Shown here: one piece after another, positions 1 to 10,169 of the stretch | Layout of the letters: the number at the start of each line of letters is the position of its first letter | Numbering within the stretch: the first letter of the stretch is position 1 | Assembly: GCA_020631735.1 (NCBI GenBank) | Contig: CM036160.1 | Coordinates: 111,644,680 to 111,708,679, forward strand | Length of the DNA: 64,000 nucleotides | From: Saccharum officinarum | Lineage: Eukaryota; Streptophyta; Magnoliopsida; Poales; Poaceae | Direction of reading: 5' to 3' | The notes under the pieces: model-generated | The model's database searches: none | Told to the model about the DNA's origin: nothing | The model's input: the letters and a program-made list of their open reading frames with translations, nothing else | Translations under genes and position numbers: made by a program

Positions 1-735
1 CTTTTTGGCATTGCACCACTGTCCAGCTTGCGCTTTTACCGAAATCTGTGCAATGAAAACACGTTTGGACAAAACGTAACTGAGAACTGAAACACGTTTG
101 TGCAAAACCTAACTGAAACGTAACTAGTGCTTTGTGGTCAGTATTTTCTTCAATCAATTCAGCACTAACAGATGGGACGAAGGTGATAATTTTCCATAAT
201 ATATACATCCCAGCCAAAAGTGATAATCTTCCAGTACATGCAAAGTAACTGGGACGCTGGATCAAGATCAATTATTTCAATCATGCTACAGCCTTCTGCA
301 GCTGGTGTAACAATTGTCATGACAAGACGGAGAAAACAGAAAATTGATGAAACAGGATCAGCGTGTAGCTCTCAAAACTTAAGTTTTTACATCTGAGTCC
401 GTTTCCATGCATACGGGACCAGCAGGCTGAACTTATTTCTCCAGAACGGCTATTTTGTGGAGCTATTTTATTTGCTCCACTTATCAGTTATCACACACTC
501 ATGGAGTCATGGGAATGGGTTTGTGGAGCTAGTTGACGTGCTCAATCCATGGTCCACCCTCCACAAGAGCATAGCATTACTATAATCTCCCTTTGTTCTA
601 GGATTCCATCTTTGCTTCCAACAAAAACGTTTTATTTTAAAGACAGCAAGGCTCATCTTCTTCCTCCCACTCCCAGCCTCATTCCTCCTCCCTAAAGGCC
701 TAAACCACACAGCCGGAGGAGAAGCGCAGCGCAGC
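1..735. other. Upstream region of the UGT gene
   Basis: No gene is recognised here. The sequence is AT-rich and becomes pyrimidine-rich (runs of cttcctcccac type) just before the ATG at 736, as expected for a 5' UTR. It presumably holds the glycosyltransferase promoter, but no individual element can be assigned with confidence. Confidence 0.5.
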
Positions 736-3700
736 ATGGCGTCGTCGGAGCCCCAGCCGGCCAATAAGCGGCCGCACGTCCTGCTCATCCCCTACCCGGC
801 GCAGGGCCACGTGAACCCGTTCCTCAGGCTGGCCAAGGCGCTGCACGCGCGCGGCTTCCACGTCACCTTCGTCCACACCGAGTACAACCACGGGCGCCTC
901 CTCCGCGCGCGGGGCGCGGGGGCCTTCGACGCCGGCGCCGAGGGCTTCCGGTTCGAGACCATCCCGGACGGCCTCCCGCCCTCCGACCTCGACGCCACGC
1001 AGGACATCTGGGCGCTCTGCGAGGCCACGCGCCGGACGGGCCCGGCCGCCGTCAGGGGGCTCGTCGAGCGGCTGAACCGCACTGATGGGGTTCCGCCGGT
1101 CAGCTGCGTCGTCGCCGACGGCGCCATGGGCTACGTCTACGTGGTGCACGTCGCCAAGGAGATGGGCCTGCCGGCGTACCTCTTCTTCACGCACAGCGGC
1201 TGCGGCTTCGTGGCGTACCTCAACTTTGATCAGCTCGTCAAGAGAGGCTACGTGCCTTTCAATGGTAATCTGCAGATATTCAGATATTTTATTTCTCGAT
1301 CGGACCATTCAGCCCGTTTTTATTAAGAAGAAGTGGAATTTAGAGTAACCATTACAAAAGTAATCCCCTACGGTGACGAGGAACCATTGTGAATAGATCA
1401 CCGACACCTTAACTACTGGGTCTCATATATGCTATGCAGATATTCAGATATAGTGCGCTCCTCCTCTTAATGAAATACATAGCTCACGGTACGGTCGAGA
1501 AAAAAGATATATAGTGTGCATCGTAAAATTTGCAGCTCTGATCGACCTGACCATCAACTTTTAGTTTGATGCTAACTACAGTAGTAGTTTGCATTCTTCA
1601 TTTCTTCTGGATCATGAGCTAAGTTCTAATAATTCAGTTCATGCATGATTGATTGATCTAGCTCCTGGATCCATGACTAAATTATGTGCTTCATTATTTC
1701 ATATATATTAAATGCACTTGCTAAGTAATAAGTAGTAATTATGTTCCTCTATTCGTTCAAAAATAGTTATGTTCTTCCTGAGCACCTGAACTTTACTTAC
1801 AAGGATTAAACACTTGATGACGTGAAAGATGAGACTTACCCCAGCAGCACCAAAAGCTAACGCATCATGTGCAAAATGGACTTTGAATTTCTAATAGAAT
1901 AAAAGCTGGGGTGAGCATCAACTTCCAAAAGATCTTTTAAATGAAAACTATGGTGGACCAATGCACCATCATACGTAATAGTCCACTTTCATTCATAATC
2001 TAAGTATATATAATAATTTAGAAAAAAAAACACAAGCTGGGGTCCTGGGGAGATACTCCTGTATCAGAGGATGTCCATTTTTTTCTTCTCGTTTTTATTT
2101 GGTATACGGACCCTTTCAATCCTTGTAGATAAGCACAAGGAGAAACATGCTCCCGCGTTTGACTAAATTAACACACAACACTTGACCGCCATTGTGTATT
2201 ATCTTTCCTTGCTTAGCTTTCAGGCTTTTCAGTCATCGGTGATGGTAATAATGTATGCCATTGCTATCATCAAGTCCAACCCTTCGTCTCAAACCTAACA
2301 CTATCTTCCACATAGAACAAGATAAAGGGAATTTAAATAAAACATTGGTCCGGCCGAGCAAGCTAAAAGGGCCACGGTGTCCCATTGGGACGGCCCACTG
2401 AGAGATGGTTGACCAGACAAGGTCAGATGAGACTGATTGGAGATGGGCTGTTAGTTACACTTGTACTCCTACTTTAAGAAGTGAATGACCGCTCTACGTT
2501 TTTTATTTTTAAAATTTATTATAGGCCCTATTTATTTTAGCGCCTACAATATATTTCTAAATGCACAACATCACATCATCACGTGCATCTTATGCACCAC
2601 ATTATTAAGTAACCAATTATATGGCTAGAGTTCAGTTAGACAATTAACGTAGTTACAGCTCGCGTTGAATATTCCCACAGCAGTAATACGCGCTAAGCTT
2701 TTTTCTCAAATTAATCAACGCCATATTTGGACCATGCTAATTGTTAGCATGGGGACGCCAACTAATATTTTTTTTACTGGAGCTGTTGGTTGACCTTTTA
2801 GCTTATCCCAATTCGATTTTGTAGCTAATAGTTAGTAGTCCTTAGGCCATGTTTGGATCTCCTAAAAATTATGAGAATGAGATCCAAACATATGGATTAT
2901 TCTATGGGAAGATTTTTATAATCCAACCGCTAGATTATGATAATCCAACTATCCATCCCTTTAGAGATAATGGGTGTCAAACACCTTCAACCATCTATAA
3001 TCCAACAATCCATCTTTTTTTTTAAAAAAAATCTAGAATCCAGATTGCTATTCAAAATCCAGAGATTCTATAATCAGCTTTGGAAAGCCAATTAATAACT
3101 TTTTATTAGCTTGTACTTCTCATTTTATTGTAAAAGCATCATAGTCTAGAGGGTACGAAGATCCTCATCTAATTTTTCCCCACTGATTCCGGTAAGCCAA
3201 TGAATATTGAATTATGAACGGTGGACACCAACGTTTAAAGAGCTCATTTTGAGCTCTTATTTAAAGGATTAGTTAGGGTGTTTGACTCTCCAAGAGTTTG
3301 CCAAAATTCACTTGGCAAATATCGTGATTTGGCAACTCGCTAAAATATATGGCAAATAAAAAAAATAGACTCTCTCCAATAGTTTGCCATTTGGACTTGG
3401 TAAAATAAGAAGAGACCCGCTAAGCGAACGAAGAGCCCCGTTAAGAAACGAAGAGCCCCGCTAAGAAACGAGGAGCCCCGCTAAGAAACGAAGAGCCCCG
3501 CTTAAATTTGGACGTGAAACCGGATGCGCACTCGCGCTCAGCGCGCAAATATACGCGTGGAGGGGGGAGATTTGCCAAGTTGCTAAAATTTGCCAAGTTG
3601 GATGCTAAACTGTTGGAGCATAATTTTTTTCTATTTTGCTAAAAATAAATGGATGCCAAGTTGATTTGGTAAACTCTTGGAGATGCTTTAGTAGCGCCGG

Positions 3701-5540
3701 ATGCAAGCACCCTCTTAATAGTTTAATGAAGTAGGTGCAGCTTCTTTTCATTGCATCTACCGACTACCGGGGGTGCATACAGTGCAAATGTCAAACTCAC
3801 AAAATTCTCAAATTACATAGCGCCTGTTTGGATTCACCAACGACTAAAGCTTAGCTAGCTAAAATTTCAAAGCTAAGGGGGTGTTTGGCTCCCTTGTTTT
3901 TTTTAACACCTATCACATCGAATGTTTGGACACATGCATGGAGTGTTAAACATAGACTAATTACGAAACTAATTGCATAGATTGAGATTAATTTACGAGA
4001 TGAATCTATTAAGCCTAATTAGTCCATTATTAGTATCCGAACACCCTATGGTCAGCCCCACGATCAACACCTGTTAAAGTTTAACGGGGCGAACCAAACA
4101 GGCCCTAAACTTTAACCAGCAAAAAGTTCTCCCGGCTAAATTTTAGCTGGGGTGTTTAAATCCTCCAGTTAATAGACTCAGCTAAACTTTAGCTGAGTTG
4201 AAATAGCTAAACTCAACTAAACTTTAGCTAGTCTTTTAGTTAGGCTGTTTGGATCCATAGCATCTAAATTTAGCCAACTAAAATTTAGTTGGTGGATCCA
4301 AACATGCCCATTGACGAAATATATTGAGGGCATTTTTGGGTTATTTTTTGTGTAATGACAGTGATTGCTGATGCATGTAGAAGACTCTTTAATTTAATTT
4401 TATTTTCTCTGGTTAACGTGGTGATTTCTACACCTTAAGAATTAAGGTAGAAGCTTAATAAGATAATAGATATCTTTGTAGTACAAATAAGCAGCAATAT
4501 CGCATACACATTCATGCAATCATACGCATAACTCAGTTTGAAGTCGGCATTAGGTTCCATTTCTGCATTATTAATAACTCGCACATATACACCCAGATGA
4601 GATGCGCTTCACCAACGGGTACCTGGACACCCCGGTGGACTGGATCTCCGGCATGCTGCCCGGCGCCCGCCTCCGCGACTTCCCGACATTCATCCGCACC
4701 ACGGACCCCAACGACACCATGCTGACCATCATCATCAAGCAGTGCGAGCTCGACTCCCCGGCCGCCGACGGCATCCTCCTCAACACCTTCGACGACCTGG
4801 AGCGCCGTTCCCTCGACGCCATCCGGGCCCGCCTCCCCAACACCTTCACCGTCGGCCCGTTCGGCCCGGAGGTCTCCCCGCCGTCGTACCTGCCCTCTCT
4901 GACCTCGAGCCTGTGGAAGGACGACGACCGGTGCGCGGCGTGGCTGGACGGACACGCCGATGAGGAGGGCTCCGTGGTGTACGTCAACTTCGGGAGCATC
5001 ACGGTGGTGACGGGCGAGCAGATGGACGAGTTCGCGTGGGGGCTGGCCGCCGCGGGGTGCCCGTTCCTGTGGGTGGTCCGGCCGGACACGGTGCGCGACG
5101 CCGGCGGGTGGGCGCTCCCGGAGGGGTTTGCGGAGGCGGTGGCCGGGCGCGGGCTCACTGTGGGGTGGTGCGACCAGGAGGCCGTGCTGGAGCACCGCGC
5201 CACGGGCGGGTTCCTCAGCCACTGCGGGTGGAACTCGACGCTGGAGAGCCTCCGCGCTGGGGTGCCGCTGCTGTGCTGGCCCTTCTTCTCGGAGCAGGTG
5301 ACCAACTGCCGGTACGCGTGCGACGAGTGGGGGGTGGGCCTGGCGATGCCGCGCGAGGCGGGGCGCCGCGAGGTGGAGGCGGCCGTCAGGGAGCTGATGG
5401 GCACCCAGGGGAGGGGCGCCGCGGCCAGGAGGAGGGCCGCGGAGTGGAAGGAGAAGGCCAGGGCGGCCGTCGCGCCGGGCGGGTCGTCGCGCGTCAACCT
5501 CGACAAGTTCATCCAAGAGATCGCGCGCGCCAAGTGCTGA
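736..5540 (+). CDS. UGT85-type UDP-glycosyltransferase, two exons
   Basis: Exons are 736-1264 and 4597-5540, joined in phase 1 (gt at 1265, ag at 4595-4596), giving 490 aa. A family-1 plant glycosyltransferase moves a sugar, usually glucose, from UDP-sugar to a small acceptor in the cytosol. Visible motifs: the N-terminal catalytic histidine in YPAQGHVNPF (H25), a likely partner aspartate in VVADGAMG (D128), and a complete 44-residue PSPG sugar-donor box from W367 to Q410 containing HCGWNSTLES. The exon junction restores the family-typical stretch before NGYLDTPVDWI, which supports the model and the UGT85 assignment. The length matches the family. The only intron is 3.3 kb and packed with MITEs. 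The acceptor cannot be read from sequence; UGT85 members act on cyanohydrins, terpenoids or hormones. No lesion is seen, so the gene looks functional. Confidence 0.9.
3272..3694. mobile_element. MITE with long inverted ends and an internal 20-bp tandem repeat
   Basis: The left end reads ctccaagagtttgccaa and the right end ttggtaaactcttggag. These are inverted repeats that extend outward and inward with mismatches. The interior repeats aacttggcaaat-type motifs and holds a short tandem array. There is no coding capacity. The superfamily is not decided because the TSD is unclear. Confidence 0.6.
3419..3502. repeat. 20-bp tandem repeat, four copies
   Basis: Four consecutive copies of a unit close to gctaagaaacgaagagcccc, with one or two substitutions, lie in the interior of the surrounding MITE. 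Confidence 0.85.
3822..4312. mobile_element. MITE interrupted by a second MITE
   Basis: The outer element begins near gcctgtttggattcacca and ends near tggatccaaacatgcc. The ends are inverted, and the body is rich in repeated agctaaa motifs of both orientations. It is split by the Tourist-like insertion at 3877-4105, so it is the older of the two. The exact ends are approximate. Confidence 0.5.
3877..4105. mobile_element. Tourist-like (PIF/Harbinger) MITE with TAA TSD
   Basis: The terminal inverted repeats are gggggtgtttggctc on the left and gaaccaaacaggccc on the right, flanked by a direct TAA at 3874-3876 and 4106-4108. The 3-bp TSD and the GGSCYTGTTTGG-type end fit PIF/Harbinger MITEs of grasses. 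The interior motif of the type gactaattacgaaactaatt also recurs in elements near 17931, 18294, 23104 and 26427. Confidence 0.8.
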
Positions 5541-6307
5541 AATTTTTCACAGCGTGTGCTGTAATGCCGTACTTCAGTGTGGGACGGTAGATGGTTGGTG
5601 TAAAACAATACAATAATACTCCTCTGCCCTCTAAAAAAATCATTATGATTTGATTAATAAGTTTATACAAAATGTACCAACATACTCCTAAAAATAAGTA
5701 TTTTTATTAGATTTGGCATGAAATATGTTTTCTAGTCAGATCATTAGTATTGATACTCTTCTCTATAAATTTGGTGAGTCGAAAGCCATATTTGGATCCG
5801 TTGTTATCAGCTAAAATAATCTAGTTGTGATCTAAAACAATGCTGGATTGTAGCCATTCTCACTTTACCAACAATAATCGAAATCCAAACACTCCAATTA
5901 CTATAATACATAATCTTGATTATAAAAATAATATACATATTTAGATTATAAATAATCCAGTTGTAATTTAAACAGGGCCTCAAATTATTCAACTTAGGAC
6001 AAAACTAGTAAGAGCAAAATTCATGTTTGCAAATAATGACTCCAAAGATGTATCAATTATCATCTTTATGAGCAACATCAACCTAATGATTGTTCCAACG
6101 GTTAACCTAGCGCCCGGACGTCCGGTGCGCGAAATGTGTCCAGACGCCGCGCCCTTCCCAAACCCAGCCGCCCCCGCGAGAACGGAACGCTCCTCCCTTC
6201 TCAAACCCGCTCCCCCCTCCCCCGCGCGGGAATAGAACGGATACCGCCCGCCCCCCGCATCACCCCGTCCCCCACCGTGCCCCCTGTCCCAAGAGCACGA
6301 AAACACT
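5541..6307. other. UGT 3' flank and a GC-rich block
   Basis: A probable 3' UTR follows the UGT stop, then AT-rich sequence. A MITE-like piece at about 5790-5985 has ends atttggatcc and aaacagggcc. A GC-rich block at about 6110-6290 contains the palindrome ccggacgtccgg and leads into the minisatellite. No gene is recognised. Confidence 0.45.
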
Positions 6308-6765
6308 TTAAGTGCAATATCGCAAGACATATGGAAAAACTATGTAGCGCAACATCGGAATATGAATACTGCGACATGGAAAAAGTATATAGTGCAACAT
6401 CGAAAAATATGTAGTGCAACATTAAAAAACGTGTGCTGCAACATCGAAAAAATGTACTGCAACAACGAAAATTATGTACTACAACATCGAAAAATATGTA
6501 CTGTAACATCGAAAATTATGTACTGCAACATCGAAAAATATGTACTGTAACATCGAAAAACATGTACTGCAACATTTGAAAAAATATGTACTGCAACATC
6601 GAAAATTATGTGCTGCAACATCGAAAATTGTGTACTGCAACATCTCAAGCAGTAGTACCGCAACATCGCAAAAGCTTCTGTTGTAACGACCCAAGAATCC
6701 CACTGCAACATTCAAAAAAAACATCCGTTGCAACATCTAAAAAAAACTCATTCCAACAACGGGAG
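6308..6765. repeat. 22-bp minisatellite, about 20 copies
   Basis: About 450 bp are built from a 22-bp unit whose core is actgcaacatcgaaaa, with the variable part around tatgt. Spacing is exactly 22 in the central part (about 6470-6560) and drifts at the edges. Open frames on both strands arise only from this periodicity, because 22 is not a multiple of three and the frames rotate. It is probably the interior of a transposon flanked by the GC-rich block on its left. Confidence 0.85.
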
Positions 6766-8395
6766 AAACAAAAATAAAAAAAGGTCTGTATACCCATGGG
6801 TCGAGTGTTTTAGGGGACCGTGTCACTCGACCGTAGGACATCGCACCAACACTCGATCGGCAACAAATAAAAAATTGAGTGATTCTTGTCCATGTATCAC
6901 TTGATTTTCATGACCCTTGGATCTAGATCAAATGAACAAAAAAAAACTATCCAAATAACACAAAGAAATAGCTAGATTATTTTTATGTAAGCCAAATTGA
7001 AAATTATCAAGAACCAAATAAAACATACAGAAAATAAAAAATAAAAAAATAGCCAGATTATTTCTATGAAAACCAAATTGAAAAATTTCAAAGGAGAACC
7101 AAATAAAAATATACAGAAATAAAATAAAAAATCTAAAAAATGATCAGATAACTTTTCAAATAATCATGACTATTCTCATGCATGAATAATTAATTTACAT
7201 CAATTAAACACAGAACTTACACCAAACTAGGAGTAAAGTTTGATTCACTAAGACGTAATATGCTCCTAAAGTCATGAATCTGCATACACAGAGGGGCTAG
7301 GTGATGTGACACGATGGAGAGAGAGGACATGATGGAGACAGGTTGCATGCACTGTACTTCGTCCGTGTCAAAAATAGAGTCGCCATGCGAATTATGCTGG
7401 TCAAACTTTTTCAACTTTGATTAGATTTATAGAAAATACGTGTAATATTTATATCTCTAAATAAATTTATTATAAAAATATATTCAACGATCTACCTAAT
7501 GATACTAATTATGTACTATATATATTAATATTTGTTAAATATATTTGATTAAAATTAAAAGTTGCTGACATTTTAAGAAGCAAGAATGATTCTCTCTTCT
7601 TCTTTTTACTACAGGGGGAGTACAAGAAACGCTGCGTTTTCACGCAGGGAGCACCGCGTGGGGACCATGTTGACCTGCAGGAGGCTGAGCTGCTCGATTG
7701 GTTCAGCACGCATCTGACGAGCCACAGCGTTCACACTTCACAGGCAAGCGCGAGGGTGCATCTCAGGCGCAGAAAATTGAGTGAGCGGAAGCCAAGAAAC
7801 GCTCGAGTAAGGCATAGATTTACTGAAAAAAAAAACGTACAAAACGGTTCCTGGCCCATCATCTTGAGCTCGTCGGAGAGAGTTCCTGGCCCGTCATCTC
7901 GAGCTCGTCGGAGAGAGAAGGAAATAGGACCCCAGAGTTCACGGAAACCTTAACCACCGCCGTGTCCCTCAGATCCAGAGGAGGGGGAGGAGGAGAGGTC
8001 GGATCCAGAGGAGGAGGAGGAGGGGGAGGACTCAGATCCAGAAGAGGGCCGACCTACCTCGTCGGAGCTGCCGTCGTCATACTCATCTCCGGTGTGGGGA
8101 GTAGGAGCTGGGTCACTAGGGGCGTGGTGTGCCAGGTCGCGGAGGGGGGAGAGGGAGGGAGGGAGCGCCGTCGGGCGAGCAGGGCGGCCGGCGCGCGGTG
8201 TACGTCACGGCGGCCGGCGCGGTAGTAGAATGGGAGCGCGAGCGCTGCGGTAGTGCGGCTTGAGGAAAGAATAAGGAGGAGCGTGGTGCGACACAGGTGG
8301 GTTAGTTTGGCGTGGGTCGGGTGCGTCCGTCCCTGTCCGAACGCCCGCTGTATATCATTGTCGTTGTTCCAAAACTTGGTTATCATGTTGTTGGC
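6766..8395. other. Intergenic region with repeats
   Basis: AT-rich sequence with duplicated segments comes first (similar agattatttttatg / agattatttctatg blocks near 6972 and 7055). A Stowaway-type remnant at about 7395-7621 ends in gggggagta. A GC-rich block follows at 7950-8260 with purine-rich gga repeats. A 35-bp segment is tandemly duplicated at 7847-7916. No gene is supported; open frames in the GC-rich block have no recognisable domain. Confidence 0.45.
7847..7916. repeat. 35-bp tandem duplication
   Basis: Two adjacent copies of a 35-bp unit starting gttcctggccc and ending gtcggagaga differ at two positions. Confidence 0.85.
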
Positions 8396-8411
8396 AACTT
8401 AAGCCTCAGGT

Positions 8412-8762
8412 CTGAAGCTTTTCGGGATGGCGTCTGAATTATACCAGAAGGAACAACTGATCATATTGTACTAGAAACCGACTCTCAGGAACTGGTGGTG
8501 CTGTGGAAAAACAGGGGGAAGCACCATTCGGAGATCAAGGGGATACTTGATGATGTTGAGGGGATGATCTCCAACCTTACCTTGTTCCAGGTTGTCCATA
8601 CCAAAAGAACGGCGAATTTTGCAGCACACCTCTGCGCCCAACATGCTTTTTCTTTTCTAACTTCCTTTGTTTGGGCTAAGTCCCCTGGCTTCTTGCAGCC
8701 TTGTCTGCAATTTGATTATAATAACATTGTTTAATCAATGAAGCGAAATCTCCCAAAAAAAA
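8412..8762 (+). mobile_element. 5'-truncated LINE tail with perfect 16-bp TSD
   Basis: A 351-bp insertion ends in an A-rich tail (8754-8762). It is flanked by the direct repeat aacttaagcctcaggt at 8396-8411 and 8763-8778. The body encodes the C-terminal end of an RNase H-like (RVT_3) domain: a frame with LETDSQELVVLW, then VHTKRTANFAAHLCAQHA, and a stop at 8732-8734. Target-primed reverse transcription leaves exactly this structure of 5' truncation, A tail and TSD. The perfect TSD suggests a fairly recent insertion. Confidence 0.9.
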
Positions 8763-8778
8763 AACTTAAGCCTCAGGT

Positions 8779-9109
8779 AGAAGGAAAAAGATGAAGCGTG
8801 TGGAGATGAAAAAGTTACTAGATGAGATGCGGGAGAACGAGCAAGAAGAATTATTTAGCCTGTCTAAATGGTTGCTAGATCCATCACTGATGGACAATCT
8901 CTCTATCAATCATCTACATCCTTTATGAAAACTGCTCCTTACTTTTTAGGAATAGCATCTTGTCATAAATTTCAACAAACGACTTGAATAAACATTGTGG
9001 CATGCACCCACAAAACGGGGTTAAGTGAAGGATAATGTCTTGAGCCTATTGTACGAATCTATTTATTGTATTCTAATATATAAATTTTATTAGATCACAT
9101 AGTCACAAC
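8779..9109. other. Short intergenic stretch before the tRNA gene
   Basis: There is AT-rich sequence with a 45-codon open frame at 8791-8928. It starts MKRVEMKKLLDE and has no recognisable family. Nothing else is supported. Confidence 0.4.
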
Positions 9110-9197
9110 GGGGTGGTGGCGCAGTTGGCTAGCGCGTAGGTCTCATAGCTAAACGTGAGTGATCCTGAGGTCGAGAGTTCGAGCCTCTCTCACCCCA
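9110..9197 (+). tRNA. Elongator tRNA-Met (CAT) with intron
   Basis: The sequence folds as a tRNA. The acceptor strand GGGGTGG pairs with TCACCCC (9190-9196), with discriminator A at 9197. The D-arm is GGCGCAGTTGGCTAGCGC, the anticodon loop holds CTCATA, and the T-arm is GAGAGTTCGAGCCTCTC. A 14-nt insertion (gctaaacgtgagtg) sits one base 3' of the anticodon, the canonical tRNA intron position, and plant elongator tRNA-Met genes are known to carry an intron there. A run of six T follows immediately, a typical Pol III terminator. The T-arm doubles as the B box. The gene sits between LINE fragments but is intact. Confidence 0.93.
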
Positions 9198-9380
9198 ATT
9201 TTTTGGTCCTCCAGCTCATTTTTTTTTGTGTGTCCAACGGGCCGTGGGGACGTTCAACGAACAATCAACTGCGGCGGCCCATGAAAAAGACTGCTCTTGT
9301 ACGCGAGGGATGCGTCTTAGCTTCTGGATTTTAGACAGGAACGGCCAAATCATATGCTTCCACGCATCAACACTCCAGAG

Positions 9381-10010
9381 TTTTTTTTTTTGACACAAAA
9401 CAATCATTTTATTGCCATCTCACGGGTTCACTTGAGTCCAGAGTTACCCAATAATATACAAACTCTGGGTCCAGACATGGGATTGATCCGGGTCCCAACT
9501 CAAGCCAACAGGAGCAAGTTCATGAGCATAACTATTACAAGATCGTGGTGCGTGGACCACATCTACATGCACAAAAATAATAGAAATAAGAAATTTCGCT
9601 TCTCTAGTGAGAACACCAGCAGTTGAGAAATCATAGTCACTAGTCTGAAGAGCCTGTACCAGAATTGTTGAGTTTGATTTTAGGATTATATGAGACATAC
9701 CTTGATCCATCACTACAGTAAGAGCTGCAAGACATCCATGGATCTCCGCACTTAAGGCATCATGCAGCACATTGATTCTCCCAGCACCAGCTAACATTGC
9801 TAATCTATCATGATCCCTCACAATGAAACCCCATGCACCTTTCCTCTCTTCCTGTGAAAAAGCCCCATCAAAATTGATCTTCAAGATGGAGTCCAGGCTG
9901 ATTTCAATTTGACTTCCTTATTCTGCTTCTTATGTACATACAGACTTATATCAGATCTCAAGGCTTGGGCTTTGTAAATTATCTCCTCGGTGGAAAGCAT
10001 CTTGTCCCCT
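9381..10010 (-). mobile_element. LINE 3' fragment with RNase H-like domain
   Basis: The oligo-T run at 9381-9391 is the A tail of an element lying on the minus strand. Reading leftward from 9884 to 9444 gives 146 residues of an RVT_3-type RNase H domain: KINFDGAF with the first catalytic D, GAWGFIVRD, a conserved E in LSAEIHGCLAAL, and LKSNS where the usual D is N. The coding frame continues upstream (to about 10000) in a different frame with STEEIIYKAQALRSD, so at least one frameshift is present. The 5' boundary is uncertain and no TSD was found. Confidence 0.7.
9444..9884 (-). pseudogene. RVT_3 RNase H-like domain of a LINE
   Basis: This 146-residue open frame carries the first acidic residue (FDGAF) and the glutamate of the RNase H fold, but has asparagine in place of aspartate in the LKSNS motif. 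The upstream coding part is in another frame. It is a remnant of a non-LTR retrotransposon ORF and not a host gene. Confidence 0.7.
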
Positions 10011-10169
10011 TGGACACGTAGCCGCGTGAGGCTCGAATGCCTCTCGCGATTTCCCATGGTCGTTATGGCGGTGAGCCGGTGATGGGAGCGATAGGCATGC
10101 GAAAACGGCAACAACACACGGATTTCACTCGGATTCGAGCCACTCTGGTTTGTTCTGTTTCCCGTTACA

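Larger units (their letters stand above)
1265..4596 (+). other. 3.3-kb UGT intron carrying several MITEs
   Basis: The intron separates the acceptor-binding half of the UGT from the rest. It contains no coding sequence. From about 2850 onward it consists largely of short non-autonomous elements: a fragment starting ggccatgtttggatc near 2847, a long-TIR element at about 3272-3694, and two nested elements at about 3822-4312. The first 1.5 kb is AT-rich sequence in which nothing is recognised. Confidence 0.75.

Noticed and set aside
6201..6777. Open frames on both strands over the minisatellite
   Set aside because: They follow from the 22-bp periodicity and rotate frame; there is no protein-like composition or domain.
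8040..8230. Acidic, serine-rich minus-strand frame (EYDDGSSDE type) with a possible donor
   Set aside because: It is low-complexity and has no downstream exon; it could be a transposase fragment but nothing confirms it.
8791..8928. 45-codon frame starting MKRVEMKKLLDE beside the LINE target site
   Set aside because: It is short, without recognisable similarity or clear gene context.
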